Source of the DNA: CAXBDP01 sp963974465
Lineage (GTDB): Bacteria > Bacteroidota > Bacteroidia > Cytophagales > Cyclobacteriaceae
Assembly: GCA_049340005.1 (NCBI GenBank)
Contig: JBMPIY010000007.1
Reading direction: 5' to 3' (one strand)
Length of the DNA stretch: 64,000 bases
A program made the position numbers and the translations under genes. The notes beneath the pieces are model-generated. The model saw only the letters and a list, made by a program, of their open reading frames with translations, was not told where the DNA came from and searched no databases. Of this stretch, positions 17,900 through 26,338 are shown piece after piece. How positions within the stretch are numbered: the stretch's first letter is position 1; every line of letters begins with the position of its first letter.

Positions 17900-17950
17900 A
17901 AAATGAGGCAGACTTCCAAATTAAAAAGTAAATCAATAAATTAGGTCTGA
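17900..17950 (+). repeat. partial R3 leader repeat
   Basis: AAAATGAGGCAGACTTCCAA and the following AATCAATAAATTAGG match the first 45 bp of the R3 copy at 15618. The rest is lost before the GxxExxY gene. Confidence 0.6.
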
Positions 17951-17983
17951 ATATTACGATTTCTCATTGGGTATCTGTTGAAC

Positions 17984-18362
17984 ATGGGTGATGGATTAAA
18001 ATATAAAGAAATAACAGAGAAGGTTATTGGAGCCTCTTTTGAAGTTCACAAATTCTTAGGGAATGGGTTTCAGGAGGTGATTTATCAAAGGGCATTGGCC
18101 TACGAGATGAGTAATGCAGGGTTACTTTGCTAGAGAAATAGAACAAGAAATCTTCTACAAAGAAATGGAAGAACCTATTGGCACTAGAAGAGCCGACTTC
18201 TTGGTAGAAGGGAAAGTATTAGTAGAGTTGAAAGCTATTTCTCAATTAGACGACGTACATATGGCTCAAGTACTCAATTACCTTAAAGCCTATAAGCTAG
18301 AAGTTGGTTTACTTATCAATTTTGGCGGTAAGAGTTTAACATTTAAGAGATTGGTGTTGTAA
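17984..18362 (+). pseudogene. frameshifted GxxExxY family protein
   Basis: ATG 17984 opens MGDGLKYKEITEKVIGASFEVHK...GFQEVIYQRALAYEMSNAGLL and stops at 18131. The rest of the family continues in the +1 frame from about 18114 (YFAREIEQEIFYKEMEEPIGTRRADFLVEGKVLVELKA...LLINFGGKSLTFKRLVL) to 18362. Both halves match the roughly 125-residue GxxExxY family, whose name motif is visible as GFQEVIY, a PD-(D/E)XK-like fold of unknown role. The frames join near 18115-18130, consistent with a one-base indel. It is followed 12 bp later by a MITE2 copy. Confidence 0.85.
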
Positions 18363-18374
18363 ATGAGGGAATCT

Positions 18375-18512
18375 GTCTGAATCACGGATTAGACGGATTA
18401 AAAGATTTCACGGATTTTGAATTTTACCTAGTCCTGAAATAGGTTGTCAAAATTCAAGTAATCAAAAAAATCTGTGCAATCCGTGCAATCTGCGGCAATC
18501 CGTGATTCTAAC
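18375..18512. repeat. MITE-like element family 2, copy 3
   Basis: Terminal repeats GTCTGAATCACGGATTA and GCAATCCGTGATTCTAAC with the same interior as copies 1 and 2. It is followed 23 bp later by a family 1 element. Confidence 0.8.
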
Positions 18513-18535
18513 AATAATATGTAACTGCACATCCC

Positions 18536-18684
18536 CTAGCGCACTTTTGCAAAGCGTGTTGTTTTAATTTTAGGATTTGTAATCCGAAGGTTGATGGAAG
18601 CGAGAAGGAAGGGTTTATTGGACTAATAGCATTTTGTGTAGAAAAGAAAATAGATCGGCATGCTTTGCAAAAACGCGCCAGTAG
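18536..18684 (+). repeat. MITE-like element family 1, copy C (best preserved)
   Basis: Left end CTAGCGCACTTTTGCAAAGC and right end TTTGCAAAAACGCGCCAG form near-perfect terminal inverted repeats of about 22 bp. The interior has GGATTTGTAATCC, itself a GGATT/AATCC palindrome, and AAATAGATCGGCATGC. It is too short to encode anything. Confidence 0.8.
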
Positions 18685-18706
18685 CAGATTTTTTCTAAAT
18701 ATCCAT

Positions 18707-18930
18707 AGCCCATGGTTTCAACCGTGGGATAAAGGAATGGCACAAATCATTTTACCGACCGAAGGTGAGCCTCCCGCCTCAGTCGTTCGAAAATAGAATT
18801 TGACATCAACCAACCGCTCTCCAACTCCAACAACATTTCTTCAATATACTCTGCTTTCTTGAATCATTTGCTTTCACTTCATTTGTCTGAACTATGATCA
18901 AAACTGATTTTTTGATGGACTATGATATCA
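18707..18930 (-). repeat. inverted, diverged copy of the 230-bp repeat found at 41.4-42.4 kb
   Basis: It contains, in reverse order and complement, the landmarks of the tandem array: the CCCACGG/CCGTGGG-type hairpin (here CCCATGGTTTCAACCGTGGG), CCTCCCGCCTCA, the TCAACATTTCTTC-like stretch, TGCTTTCAC...TTGTCTGAACTATGAT and GATTTTTTGATGGACTATGAT. It shows that the array unit also exists dispersed. Confidence 0.65.
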
Positions 18931-19075
18931 GCTCTTTTTTGAGCCGAGTATAAAACGCTTTCCCAGAGTGGCATGGTCTGAACCGTACGTAATCAATGGC
19001 ACAACATCACCGAAATAGGCAGCATCATTAGAACCGTAGTATCTAAACTGGCGTTCAGCTTCTGAAAAGTTGCAA
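18928..19075 (-). pseudogene. fragment of an unidentified coding sequence
   Basis: The minus strand reads in one frame ...NFSEAERQFRYYGSNDAAY then FGDVVPLITYGSDHATLGKR and FILGSKKS-stop (stop at 18928-18930). The composition looks like real protein, but the upstream part is cut off by the flavin monooxygenase region and there is no start. I do not recognise the family. It is probably the 3' remnant of a displaced gene. Confidence 0.4.
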
Positions 19076-19102
19076 TAAATAAAACATACGAAAATTAGCT
19101 TA

Positions 19103-20116
19103 ATGAATAATCAAAGTATAGCATATTCTATTTTGGAACTTGCTGTTGTTTCTCAAGGGCACACCATAAAACAGACCCTAAACAACTCCTTAGTAGTAGC
19201 AAAAGAAGCGGAAGCCAATAACTATAAACGCATTTGGTTTGCCGAGCACCATAATTCAGCTAACATTGGGAGCAGCGCTACCTCCTTGCTTATCGGCTAC
19301 GTTGCGGAAAATACCCATACCATTAGAGTCGGTTCGGGTGGTATTATGCTTCCCAACCATTCTCCCCTAATCATAGCTGAACAATTTGGCACCCTCGCTC
19401 ATTTGTATCCGGATCGCATTGATTTAGGTCTCGGCAGGGCGCCAGGTACAGATCCTCAAACGGCTCAAGCTATACGATCAGATTTTATGCAGGGAGCACA
19501 TTCATTTCCCGGTGAAATAAAGAAAATTCAGAATTACTTTTCCTTAGAAAACAAGCATTCGAATGTACGGGCCCCCATTGCGGAAGGCACAAATGTACCA
19601 TTGTTTATATTAGGATCCAGTACAGATAGTGCTCATTTGGCAGCAAAAGAGGGGTTGCCTTATGCTTTTGCAAGTCACTTTGCTTCAACCCATTTGCATA
19701 ATGCTTTAAGAATTTATGACCAAGAATTTCAGCCTTCTGAATTTCTAAAACATCCATATACTATAGCTGGGGTCAATGTTTATATTGCAGACACCGATGA
19801 GGAAGCGGAAAGGATATTCACCAGCTTAATTAGGATGTTTATGAGTATATTAACTGGAGCCAGAGACCCATTACAGCCGCCAACCCAAATGGACGAAGAG
19901 TTGAAAGAAATATTTCAACATCCTTCCATAAATCAAATGCTGAAATACTCTTTTGTAGGGAGTAAACAGACTGTAAAAAATCAGGTAAAAGTATTTCTTG
20001 ACCAAACAGGAGTGAATGAACTGATTGCTGTTTCTACTATGTACGACATACAAGACCGAATAAAATCTGTTCGCTTATTTGCAGAAATAATGGTTGAAAT
20101 AAATGAAGACAAATAA
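19103..20116 (+). CDS. LLM-class flavin-dependent oxidoreductase (luciferase-like)
   Basis: 337 residues covering a full bacterial-luciferase-like TIM barrel: N-terminal SILELAVVSQGHTIKQTLNNS, RIWFAEHHNS near residue 50, RVGSGGIMLPNHSPLIIAEQFGTLAHLYPDRIDLGLGRAPG at about 78-120, and PLFILGSSTDSAHLAAKEGLPYAFASHF near 170-200. These match the YhbW-like group of FMN-dependent monooxygenases; the natural substrate is unknown. It stands alone, with a MITE1 copy starting 24 bp after its stop. Confidence 0.92.
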   Translation: MNNQSIAYSILELAVVSQGHTIKQTLNNSLVVAKEAEANNYKRIWFAEHHNSANIGSSATSLLIGYVAENTHTIRVGSGGIMLPNHSPLIIAEQFGTLAHLYPDRIDLGLGRAPGTDPQTAQAIRSDFMQGAHSFPGEIKKIQNYFSLENKHSNVRAPIAEGTNVPLFILGSSTDSAHLAAKEGLPYAFASHFASTHLHNALRIYDQEFQPSEFLKHPYTIAGVNVYIADTDEEAERIFTSLIRMFMSILTGARDPLQPPTQMDEELKEIFQHPSINQMLKYSFVGSKQTVKNQVKVFLDQTGVNELIAVSTMYDIQDRIKSVRLFAEIMVEINEDK

Positions 20117-20140
20117 AAAACAAAATTGCCGATCTCTCCC

Positions 20141-20290
20141 CTAGTGCGCTTTTGCAAAGCATGTTGTTTTAATTTTAGGATTTGTCATCCGATGGTTGAT
20201 GGAAGCTAGAAGGAAGGGCTCATTGGACTAATTGCATTGATTGGGAAGAAAAGAAAATAGATCGGCACGCTTTGCGAAAACGCGAAAGTA
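20141..20290 (+). repeat. MITE-like element family 1, copy D
   Basis: Left end CTAGTGCGCTTTTGCAAAGC and right end CACGCTTTGCGAAAACGCG. The interior matches copy C closely. It starts 24 bp after the monooxygenase stop. Confidence 0.8.
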
Positions 20291-20384
20291 GATGCAGATA
20301 TTTTTCAGGAAATTGAAATTGTCGGATAGCAAATCTTCCTTATCGGGATTCGACATTACAAATGGCGAATAGTTGACTGGTATG

Positions 20385-20512
20385 ATTCAGACAGTAATAT
20401 GGGTGGATTCCAGATTAAAAAAAATCGATAAAAACGGACTCACTAATGAAGACTTAGCCCTTGAAATTAGTCAGATTTAAAGGGTTTTTATTTATGTTTA
20501 TCAGAATGTAAG
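20385..20512 (+). repeat. MITE2 right end plus R3 leader repeat before the DinB gene
   Basis: GATTCAGACAGTAATATGGG carries the last bases of a MITE2 element, followed by the same R3 sequence as at 15618, including the frame ending NEDLALEISQI-stop and TTTTTATTTATG. It ends 25 bp before the DinB start codon. Confidence 0.6.
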
Positions 20513-20536
20513 ACGACATTCTCAAAAACAAAGAAG

Positions 20537-21004
20537 ATGACTCAATCCGAACTTATAATTTTAAATTTTAAAGAGATAAGAAGAAGAAGTATAAAACTTT
20601 GGAATGGACTTCCTGAGAGCTATTATAATTGGAAACCTGACGAAAAAGCAATGACTGCCATAGAAATGGTTAGGCATGTTTTAGAAGCCGATTATGGATG
20701 GAATATTATAATCAATAATGGGAGTATGACAAATTATCAAACACCTTGGAAGAATCGACCATTCATTAGTGTTGCTGACGAACTTGAATTTGCTAAACCC
20801 TATAGAAACACATTTTTAGAAAGTGTTCGACAATTTTCGGATTCGGAATTAAACGAAACGGAAATCGTTCACCCCGGAAATGGAGACAAGAAAATCCTTA
20901 AGAAATATTTATTACGGATTGGATATCATGAATCTGTTCACGCAGGACAATTCCTTTCGTATTTAAGAGCAATGAAAATTAATCGCCCAGAGATCTGGGA
21001 CTGA
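20537..21004 (+). CDS. DinB family protein
   Basis: 155 residues, a four-helix-bundle DinB/YfiT-like protein. The metal-binding histidines fit MVRHVLEADYGWN near residue 45 and GYHESVHAGQFLSYLR near residue 135; WNGLPESYYNWKPDEKAMT is a typical first helix. Members are metal-dependent thiol S-transferase-like or of unknown function. A second, unrelated DinB member is at 44123. The gene has an R3 leader upstream and a short antisense intron tail 21 bp after its stop. Confidence 0.85.
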   Translation: MTQSELIILNFKEIRRRSIKLWNGLPESYYNWKPDEKAMTAIEMVRHVLEADYGWNIIINNGSMTNYQTPWKNRPFISVADELEFAKPYRNTFLESVRQFSDSELNETEIVHPGNGDKKILKKYLLRIGYHESVHAGQFLSYLRAMKINRPEIWD

Positions 21005-21025
21005 AAATGAAAAACACTATTCTCT

Positions 21026-21040
21026 AGTCGAGCAGGTAAA
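21026..21040 (-). mobile_element. minimal group II intron 3'-end remnant
   Basis: AGTCGAGCAGGTAAA on the plus strand, the same junction motif as at 15412, 17687, 24053 and 27602. Only about 15 bp remain. Confidence 0.45.
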
Positions 21041-21135
21041 GAAAAAATAAAGGACTTACTCAAGAACAATTAGCAGATCTAACAAATGTTACGGTTCGCA
21101 CTATTCAACGCCGAGCAATTGTCATAAAAACTTAG
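21040..21135 (+). pseudogene. relic of a helix-turn-helix (XRE-type) protein
   Basis: An open frame reads RKNKGLTQEQLADLTNVTVR then TIQRRAIVIKT and TAG (21133-21135). TQEQLADLTNVTVRTIQR is the core of an XRE-family helix-turn-helix. There is no start codon and a stop lies just upstream, so this is an internal fragment. Confidence 0.55.
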
Positions 21136-21235
21136 AATGATTTACCTAAAAACAAGCCTTATATCAAACCAGCAGGGTCTCTCTACTCGGATTGATAAGA
21201 AACAAAAACACTCATTGATCAAATATTAACTAAAA

Positions 21236-22165
21236 ATGCGTAGCATCATATTCCTCATATTTCTCCTTCTCTATTCATTGGACGGTTTTTCTCAACAAAA
21301 ATCCATCGCTATTACGATAGATGACGTTCCGAATACATCAAAATTTCAAGAAAGTGATTTCCGTTCTGTCTTATTGGATCAGCTGGATTCAATGGATGTT
21401 CCATTTACCATTTTCATCAATGAAAGTAAAATTTTTCAAACCGAATCAACTGAGAAAAATATGGAGCTCTTGGATAGTTGGATTGCTCATGAGAACTCTA
21501 CTATTGGCAATCACAGCTATTCACATCTGCGCTATTCGGATGTAGGATTTGCCCGATTTGTAGAAGATATCCAGAAAGGTGAAATTCTATCTGATTCAAT
21601 ATCCAAAGTTTATGGTAAATCAATTAATACGTTTCGCTTTCCCTTCAATGATATGGGAAAAGATTCCATTGAACATAAGCAGATAGGAGACTATTTAACT
21701 TCAAATGGATATGCAATTGCTCCATTTACTGTTGAAAGTTCAGATTGGATGTTTGATGCCGTCTATCGACATTATTTGGAAAACGGTGAGGAGGAAAAAG
21801 CCCGAAAGATTGGAAAACAATATGTGCAGAAAACCTTAGAATTGCTTAGCTTCTTTGAGGATTTGACTCAAGAGATTTACGGCAGATTCATCAGTCATAT
21901 TTACCTCTGCCATGACAATGCGATAAATGCTGACTATTTGCGTGAGATTGTCTCCGAGTTGAATAAAAACGGTTATGAGATTATTGGTTATGAAGAATCT
22001 TTAAGAGATCCGGTTTATAATCAAATAGACCATTACTATCAAAAATGGGGAGTGAGTTGGTTGTATCGCTGGATGGACACTCAAACTGAGCGTGTAAAAT
22101 GGATGAAGCAAGAGCCTTCTTTAGCAGATATTGAAGCGATATTTAATAGTATTTCATCAAAGTAG
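21236..22165 (+). CDS. exported polysaccharide deacetylase family protein
   Basis: 309 residues with a signal peptide (about 1-19, SLDGFSQ). NodB-fold motifs are present: IAITIDDVPN near residue 25 (catalytic and metal Asp), GNHSYSHLRYSD near 95 (metal His-x-x-x-His) and TFRFPFNDMG near 135. The C-terminal domain (about 215-309) is unfamiliar. It is probably a metal-dependent de-N-acetylase of a cell-surface or environmental polysaccharide, acting in the periplasm. It stands alone in the array. Confidence 0.88.
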   Translation: MRSIIFLIFLLLYSLDGFSQQKSIAITIDDVPNTSKFQESDFRSVLLDQLDSMDVPFTIFINESKIFQTESTEKNMELLDSWIAHENSTIGNHSYSHLRYSDVGFARFVEDIQKGEILSDSISKVYGKSINTFRFPFNDMGKDSIEHKQIGDYLTSNGYAIAPFTVESSDWMFDAVYRHYLENGEEEKARKIGKQYVQKTLELLSFFEDLTQEIYGRFISHIYLCHDNAINADYLREIVSELNKNGYEIIGYEESLRDPVYNQIDHYYQKWGVSWLYRWMDTQTERVKWMKQEPSLADIEAIFNSISSK

Positions 22166-22284
22166 AAGCTCTCTATTTAAAAGCTCCTCTTAAAGTGTGA
22201 ATCAAAATACTAGTATTGTTATTATGTGTACCTTGTCTATTTTGTACATTCAGCTGTTTTTGCGGTTCTCTATTTTCGCTAAAA

Positions 22285-22345
22285 ATAAAAATGAATAGGG
22301 CATCTATTGCAAATGCTGAAATACGTAATTTCCTGTCTAAATGAA
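22285..22345 (-). pseudogene. fragment resembling the signal-peptide codons of the M14 gene
   Basis: ATGAATAGGGC...ATT(G/A)CAAATGCTGAA matches about 35 of 42 bases of 11470-11500, the antisense of the M14 peptidase signal peptide. Read on the minus strand it gives LRISAFAIDALFIFIFS beside the M14 LFTSAFVMVALFIFSL. It looks like the remaining 5' tip of a paralogous exported protein gene; nothing else is seen in 22166-22446. Confidence 0.4.
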
Positions 22346-22446
22346 AAAAGTTAACAATACGACTTTCGACAAATGGAAAATAGACTCAACTGTTTTGTTA
22401 ATGAAGATGTTAGCAGCCATTCTGGAACGACACCGCAGACTGTAAA

Positions 22447-23364
22447 ATGAAAGAATATTTTGCACTTCAATATAAAATGACAAACAGCAGGTTTAAAGAC
22501 ACGGGGTTTGAACCATTATTTGCATATCTCATTTTGACAGTTGGGTTCGTTGGACTTTCAATTTACTTGTTTAGCAAGACAGAATTTGCTGAATACATTT
22601 TTCTGCTTTCGGCTCTGACATTCATCGGCAAATTTTCAGAAATCCGAAGGACCGAGTTTTTAAAAATTTGTTTTGGCGAAACAAAACTGAAAAAAATAAG
22701 AGTAGCGGAAAACTTTATTGGCTCATTGCCATTTTTAATTTTTCTGTTTTACAAACAACTCTTTCTTTCTGCACTTCTATTGTTTGTTTTAGCGACAATT
22801 TTAGCCCTTGTAAATTTTCGGACAACCATAAACTATACATTATGGACACCATTTTCAAAAAGACCTTTTGAATTTACGACAGGTTTTAGAAATACGTTTT
22901 ACTTGTTTTTTGCGACATACGCATTGACAATTATTGCCGTTTCTGTAAACAACTTCAATCTTGGCGTATTTGCAATGTTGCTTGTATTTGCAACCACACT
23001 AAGCTTTTACACAAAACCAGAAAATGAATACTATATTTGGGCTTATAACGTAGGCGCCAAAGAATTTTTGTTTAATAAAATTAAAACAGCAATACTTTTT
23101 TCGGCATTGCTTGCATTGCCAATAGCAATAATTCTTGCAATTTTCTACCCTCAAAATATTGGCACACTCTCACTTTTATTTTTGGTTGGGTGGGCATTTC
23201 TAACTAGCATAATCGTTAGCAAATACGCTGCGTATCCTGATGAAATGAACATCACGCAAGGTATTCTTTTAGCTCTTTGTATTTGGTTTCCACCTGTACT
23301 TATAGTTATAATTCCTTACCTTTTCAAAAAATCTGAAAACCGTCTTAGTCGCTTGTTGAAATGA
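22447..23364 (+). CDS. ABC-2-like membrane protein (putative permease)
   Basis: 305 residues, strongly hydrophobic with about eight predicted spans and no signal peptide or soluble domain. The sequence alone does not identify a family. Its stop overlaps the start of an ABC ATPase as ATGA (23361-23364), so it is inferred to be that ATPase's membrane partner. The substrate is unknown. Confidence 0.75.
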   Translation: MKEYFALQYKMTNSRFKDTGFEPLFAYLILTVGFVGLSIYLFSKTEFAEYIFLLSALTFIGKFSEIRRTEFLKICFGETKLKKIRVAENFIGSLPFLIFLFYKQLFLSALLLFVLATILALVNFRTTINYTLWTPFSKRPFEFTTGFRNTFYLFFATYALTIIAVSVNNFNLGVFAMLLVFATTLSFYTKPENEYYIWAYNVGAKEFLFNKIKTAILFSALLALPIAIILAIFYPQNIGTLSLLFLVGWAFLTSIIVSKYAAYPDEMNITQGILLALCIWFPPVLIVIIPYLFKKSENRLSRLLK

Positions 23365-24041
23365 TTGCAGTCCTAAATTTATCAAAGAAATACGGGACAA
23401 AGGAAGTTCTGAAAAACATCAATATACAATTTGACAATGGTAAAGTATATGGTATTGTTGGCGAAAATGGTGCGGGAAAAACGACTTTGTTTAGGTGCAT
23501 CGCTGGCTTAGAAAATTGCGAAGGCGAGATCAGTTCAAATCAGATCCCAATTAAAAATTATCTTGGTTTATTGCCGACAGACCCTTTCTTTTTCCAAAAA
23601 ATTACAGGCAAAGAATATATTCAGTTACTATGCCACGCAAGGAACATAAAAATAACTGACATTGAGGACAGAAACATATTTGACTTGCCATTAAACCAAT
23701 ATGCTTCTACTTATTCAACAGGGATGAAAAAGAAATTGGCCCTGACTGCAATTCTTATGCAAGGAAACAATTATTTTATACTTGACGAGCCATTTAACGG
23801 AGTGGACATACAAAGCAACATTATCATTGCGGAAATTGTCCATAAACTAAAAGCACTTGACAAGACAGTTATTATTTCATCGCACATTTTCTCAACATTG
23901 AGCGACACTTGCGATGAAATACATTTACTAAGCGACGGGAGTTTTATCAAATCTGTTCAAAAAGAAGACTTTCCAGCATTGGAAGCAGAAATGAAACAGA
24001 TGACAATAAGAAATAAAATTGAAAGATTAGGACTGACATAA
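23361..24041 (+). CDS. ABC transporter ATP-binding protein
   Basis: 226 residues, a single ATPase domain: Walker A GENGAGKTT near 34-42, Q-loop region NYLGLLPTDPFFF, signature YSTGMKKKLALTAILMQG near 125, Walker B YFILDEPFNGVDI near 145 and switch His in IISSHIFSTLSD near 175. TGMKK in place of LSGGQ is common in ABC-2 type exporters. It pairs with the overlapping membrane gene. A group II intron lies antisense 11 bp after the stop. Confidence 0.9.
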   Translation: MIAVLNLSKKYGTKEVLKNINIQFDNGKVYGIVGENGAGKTTLFRCIAGLENCEGEISSNQIPIKNYLGLLPTDPFFFQKITGKEYIQLLCHARNIKITDIEDRNIFDLPLNQYASTYSTGMKKKLALTAILMQGNNYFILDEPFNGVDIQSNIIIAEIVHKLKALDKTVIISSHIFSTLSDTCDEIHLLSDGSFIKSVQKEDFPALEAEMKQMTIRNKIERLGLT

Positions 24042-24052
24042 AAATAGCTGCT

Positions 24053-24560
24053 AGTCGAGTAGATGGCCGAGAGCCATAAGCCTGCGGTGCGCTTCTCCCA
24101 CCAACCGGTACGTACGAGAGCTACGCTCGGTAATTTCACATAATTGTTCACTACCATATACGTCGGTTCATTGGATTATAGGTTGTGCCAGCCTGCCGGC
24201 ATGGCAGGTTTTAAGATAATAGGCAAGCATCGATTCATATCCTTTTCTTCTTAGACGTGATAATTAATCGTTTGCGCAGGATCGGGCTTTGAGCTAAGCC
24301 CATCTACCTTTTCTGGTTCTACTCCATGCATATGCTGGTAGTGATCAACTCCTAATCTGATTAGGTTTTTTCGCTTTCGCACAAGCTTTTTCCAATCATG
24401 CCAAATAAAAGGCTCTCTGTCTCACTTCCATCGCTGCATGCCTCAAGGCAAACCAGCTTGCGAATGCTTTGCTTCGAGGCGTTACCCCCGCACATAAGGG
24501 ACTTTCACCCTCTAGAATATTTGGAGTCTTCGATATCAGATGCCCATGCTAGGCACACAC
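24053..24560 (-). mobile_element. ORF-less group II intron (deletion derivative)
   Basis: Read on the minus strand from 24560 it begins GTGTGTGCCTAGCATGGGC (5' consensus GUGYG), then AGAGGGTGAAAGTCCCTTAT (the GGUGAAAGUCCC hallmark of domain I) and GCCTCGAAGCAAAGC. About 370 nt later come a domain V-like ACCGAGCGTA...TACGTACCGGT hairpin and GGTGGGAGAAGC, ending ...GGCCATCTAC/TCGACT near 24059-24053. At about 505 nt it has lost the domain IV maturase ORF. A GCCTGCCGGCATGGCAGG hairpin (about 24190) sits inside. The gene-like frame at 24398-24601 is spurious. Splicing ability is not certain. Confidence 0.7.
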
Positions 24561-24843
24561 ATATTAAATACTGCCCTTTACTAAATTTACTCAATTATTG
24601 ATCTTTATTTGCAACTTACTTTCCGTGTTTTGTAGCATATAAAATAGTTATAAATATTGCATATTATGATCCTTTATTATAAGTAAGCGAATATTAACAA
24701 ATATGAAGGAAAACAGAAAGGGAAAGACCTTATTATCAAAAAATGAAAATAGCCAAATCATTATTCAACTAAGAAAATTTTAGCTAAATGAAAATCGTGA
24801 TGTATAAATCGGAATTCTTAAGAAAACTGATCAAAAAAATTTG

Positions 24844-25983
24844 ATGGATAAATTAATTTTAGCCATGGATTTAAATTATAACCTACTAAATATAATTATG
24901 CTTTTTGGCGCTATACAAGGATTTATTCTTTGTGTATTTATTTACAAAAAGAACATCACTAATAAACTATCGGCTCGCTTTTTCCTATTGTTTCTTTTTT
25001 CCTTAGCCTTTTATAATCTTACCTATGCATTACTGGACATGGATGTCTTTAAATACTATAGGCCATTACATTTGTTTCCCTATCCATACAAATGGCTTAT
25101 CGGTATTGGGTTTTACTTCTACATTAAAAATCAGTTTCAATCTAATGATGGTATTATTTATCATAAAAAAGAATGGTACATCATCGCCCCTGCAGTAATC
25201 TATGCGCTACTTAGGACATATTGGTTTAGCATTTCCGTTTCCGAAAATAGTTATCGTATTACAAAAGTAATTGTCGATTCAAATTTTTTTAGAATTCATG
25301 AATTTTTCTATCAATTCTTTACAATAGCACTACTCATTGCATCTCTTAAGGTTCTGAAAAAAAATTCACCTCCAACAACTGCAAGCCAAAAACGCAAGGA
25401 TGTATTTGCATGGCTAAAGCGATTAACATTAGTGTTTTTATCTATTATAATTCTTGATATCGCATTATTCAGTGTAGATCTAATTCTTCATAACTGGATA
25501 GAAAGCATAAATTATTCTTACCCTACATTTATATTAAACACATTATTAATTTATTGGATTGGTTATGTAGGTTTCTTAAAGCCAAAACTATTTTTTGATG
25601 ACTTTGGAGTTAAGGAGAAGCACGCAATTAATGATACTCTAAGCCCAATAACTGAGAAGTTAAACAAGGCAATTACTAATTCTATCTATACAAATCCCAA
25701 TTTAAGCTTAACTGACTTTGCAATAAAAGTAGAGACTACCCCAAAAGAACTATCTAGATATATAAATGAAGTACATCAAATGAATTTTTCTGAATTCATT
25801 ACCTTTCATCGTGTTGAAAAAGTAAAACAATTACTGAAAAGCTCTGACGCAGAAAGATTCACTTTAGTTGCACTTGCTGAAAATGCTGGATTTAGCTCTA
25901 AATCATCATTTAACACGAGTTTTAAGAAAATGGTTGGTATGACACCTTCAGCATATAAAAAGCAAAACACGTCTCATAAATAA
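24844..25983 (+). CDS. membrane-bound AraC family regulator
   Basis: 379 residues from ATG 24844 (a TTG one codon upstream is possible). About seven membrane spans fill residues 1-235, as in Bacteroidota regulators with an integral-membrane sensor. The C-terminal 100 residues are an AraC DNA-binding domain with two helix-turn-helix units (LSLTDFAIKVETTPKELSRYINEV and FTLVALAENAGFSSKSSFNTSFKKMVGMTPSAYKK). It should sense a membrane or extracellular signal and bind DNA. Targets are unknown; no divergent neighbour suggests one. Confidence 0.9.
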   Translation: MDKLILAMDLNYNLLNIIMLFGAIQGFILCVFIYKKNITNKLSARFFLLFLFSLAFYNLTYALLDMDVFKYYRPLHLFPYPYKWLIGIGFYFYIKNQFQSNDGIIYHKKEWYIIAPAVIYALLRTYWFSISVSENSYRITKVIVDSNFFRIHEFFYQFFTIALLIASLKVLKKNSPPTTASQKRKDVFAWLKRLTLVFLSIIILDIALFSVDLILHNWIESINYSYPTFILNTLLIYWIGYVGFLKPKLFFDDFGVKEKHAINDTLSPITEKLNKAITNSIYTNPNLSLTDFAIKVETTPKELSRYINEVHQMNFSEFITFHRVEKVKQLLKSSDAERFTLVALAENAGFSSKSSFNTSFKKMVGMTPSAYKKQNTSHK

Positions 25984-26338
25984 TGTCCAAGATTCCTCTT
26001 TTAGGACATAAATAACTTAGCTTTTAATACTTTTCTCATTCCGAAATCGATATTTGCACGACTGATTCCCGAGGTACCACATATATTGTTTAGTAGCCTT
26101 TCTTTTTTGCGGTTGTGATTCAAGAGATATAAAATACAAGCTAACTAGAAAATTTACTGATTATAAAATAGTGGTTATTGATCGTTGTGAATATATTTTT
26201 CATGAAACATATATCCCAAATTAGGAGGATAACACATAAAGGGAACTGTAAATATTGTAAAGAACGTAGCGAAAAATAATTGCTCTTAAGGTTGAGTATA
26301 TGGGATTTAGTGAAATAATAAATAATCATAATAAATCG
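25984..26338. other. intergenic region
   Basis: 355 bp before the erythromycin-esterase-like pseudogene. I see no gene, repeat copy or clear promoter. Confidence 0.35.

Noticed and set aside
24398..24601. 67-residue ORF
   Set aside because: It lies antisense inside the group II intron's domain I and has no coding features.
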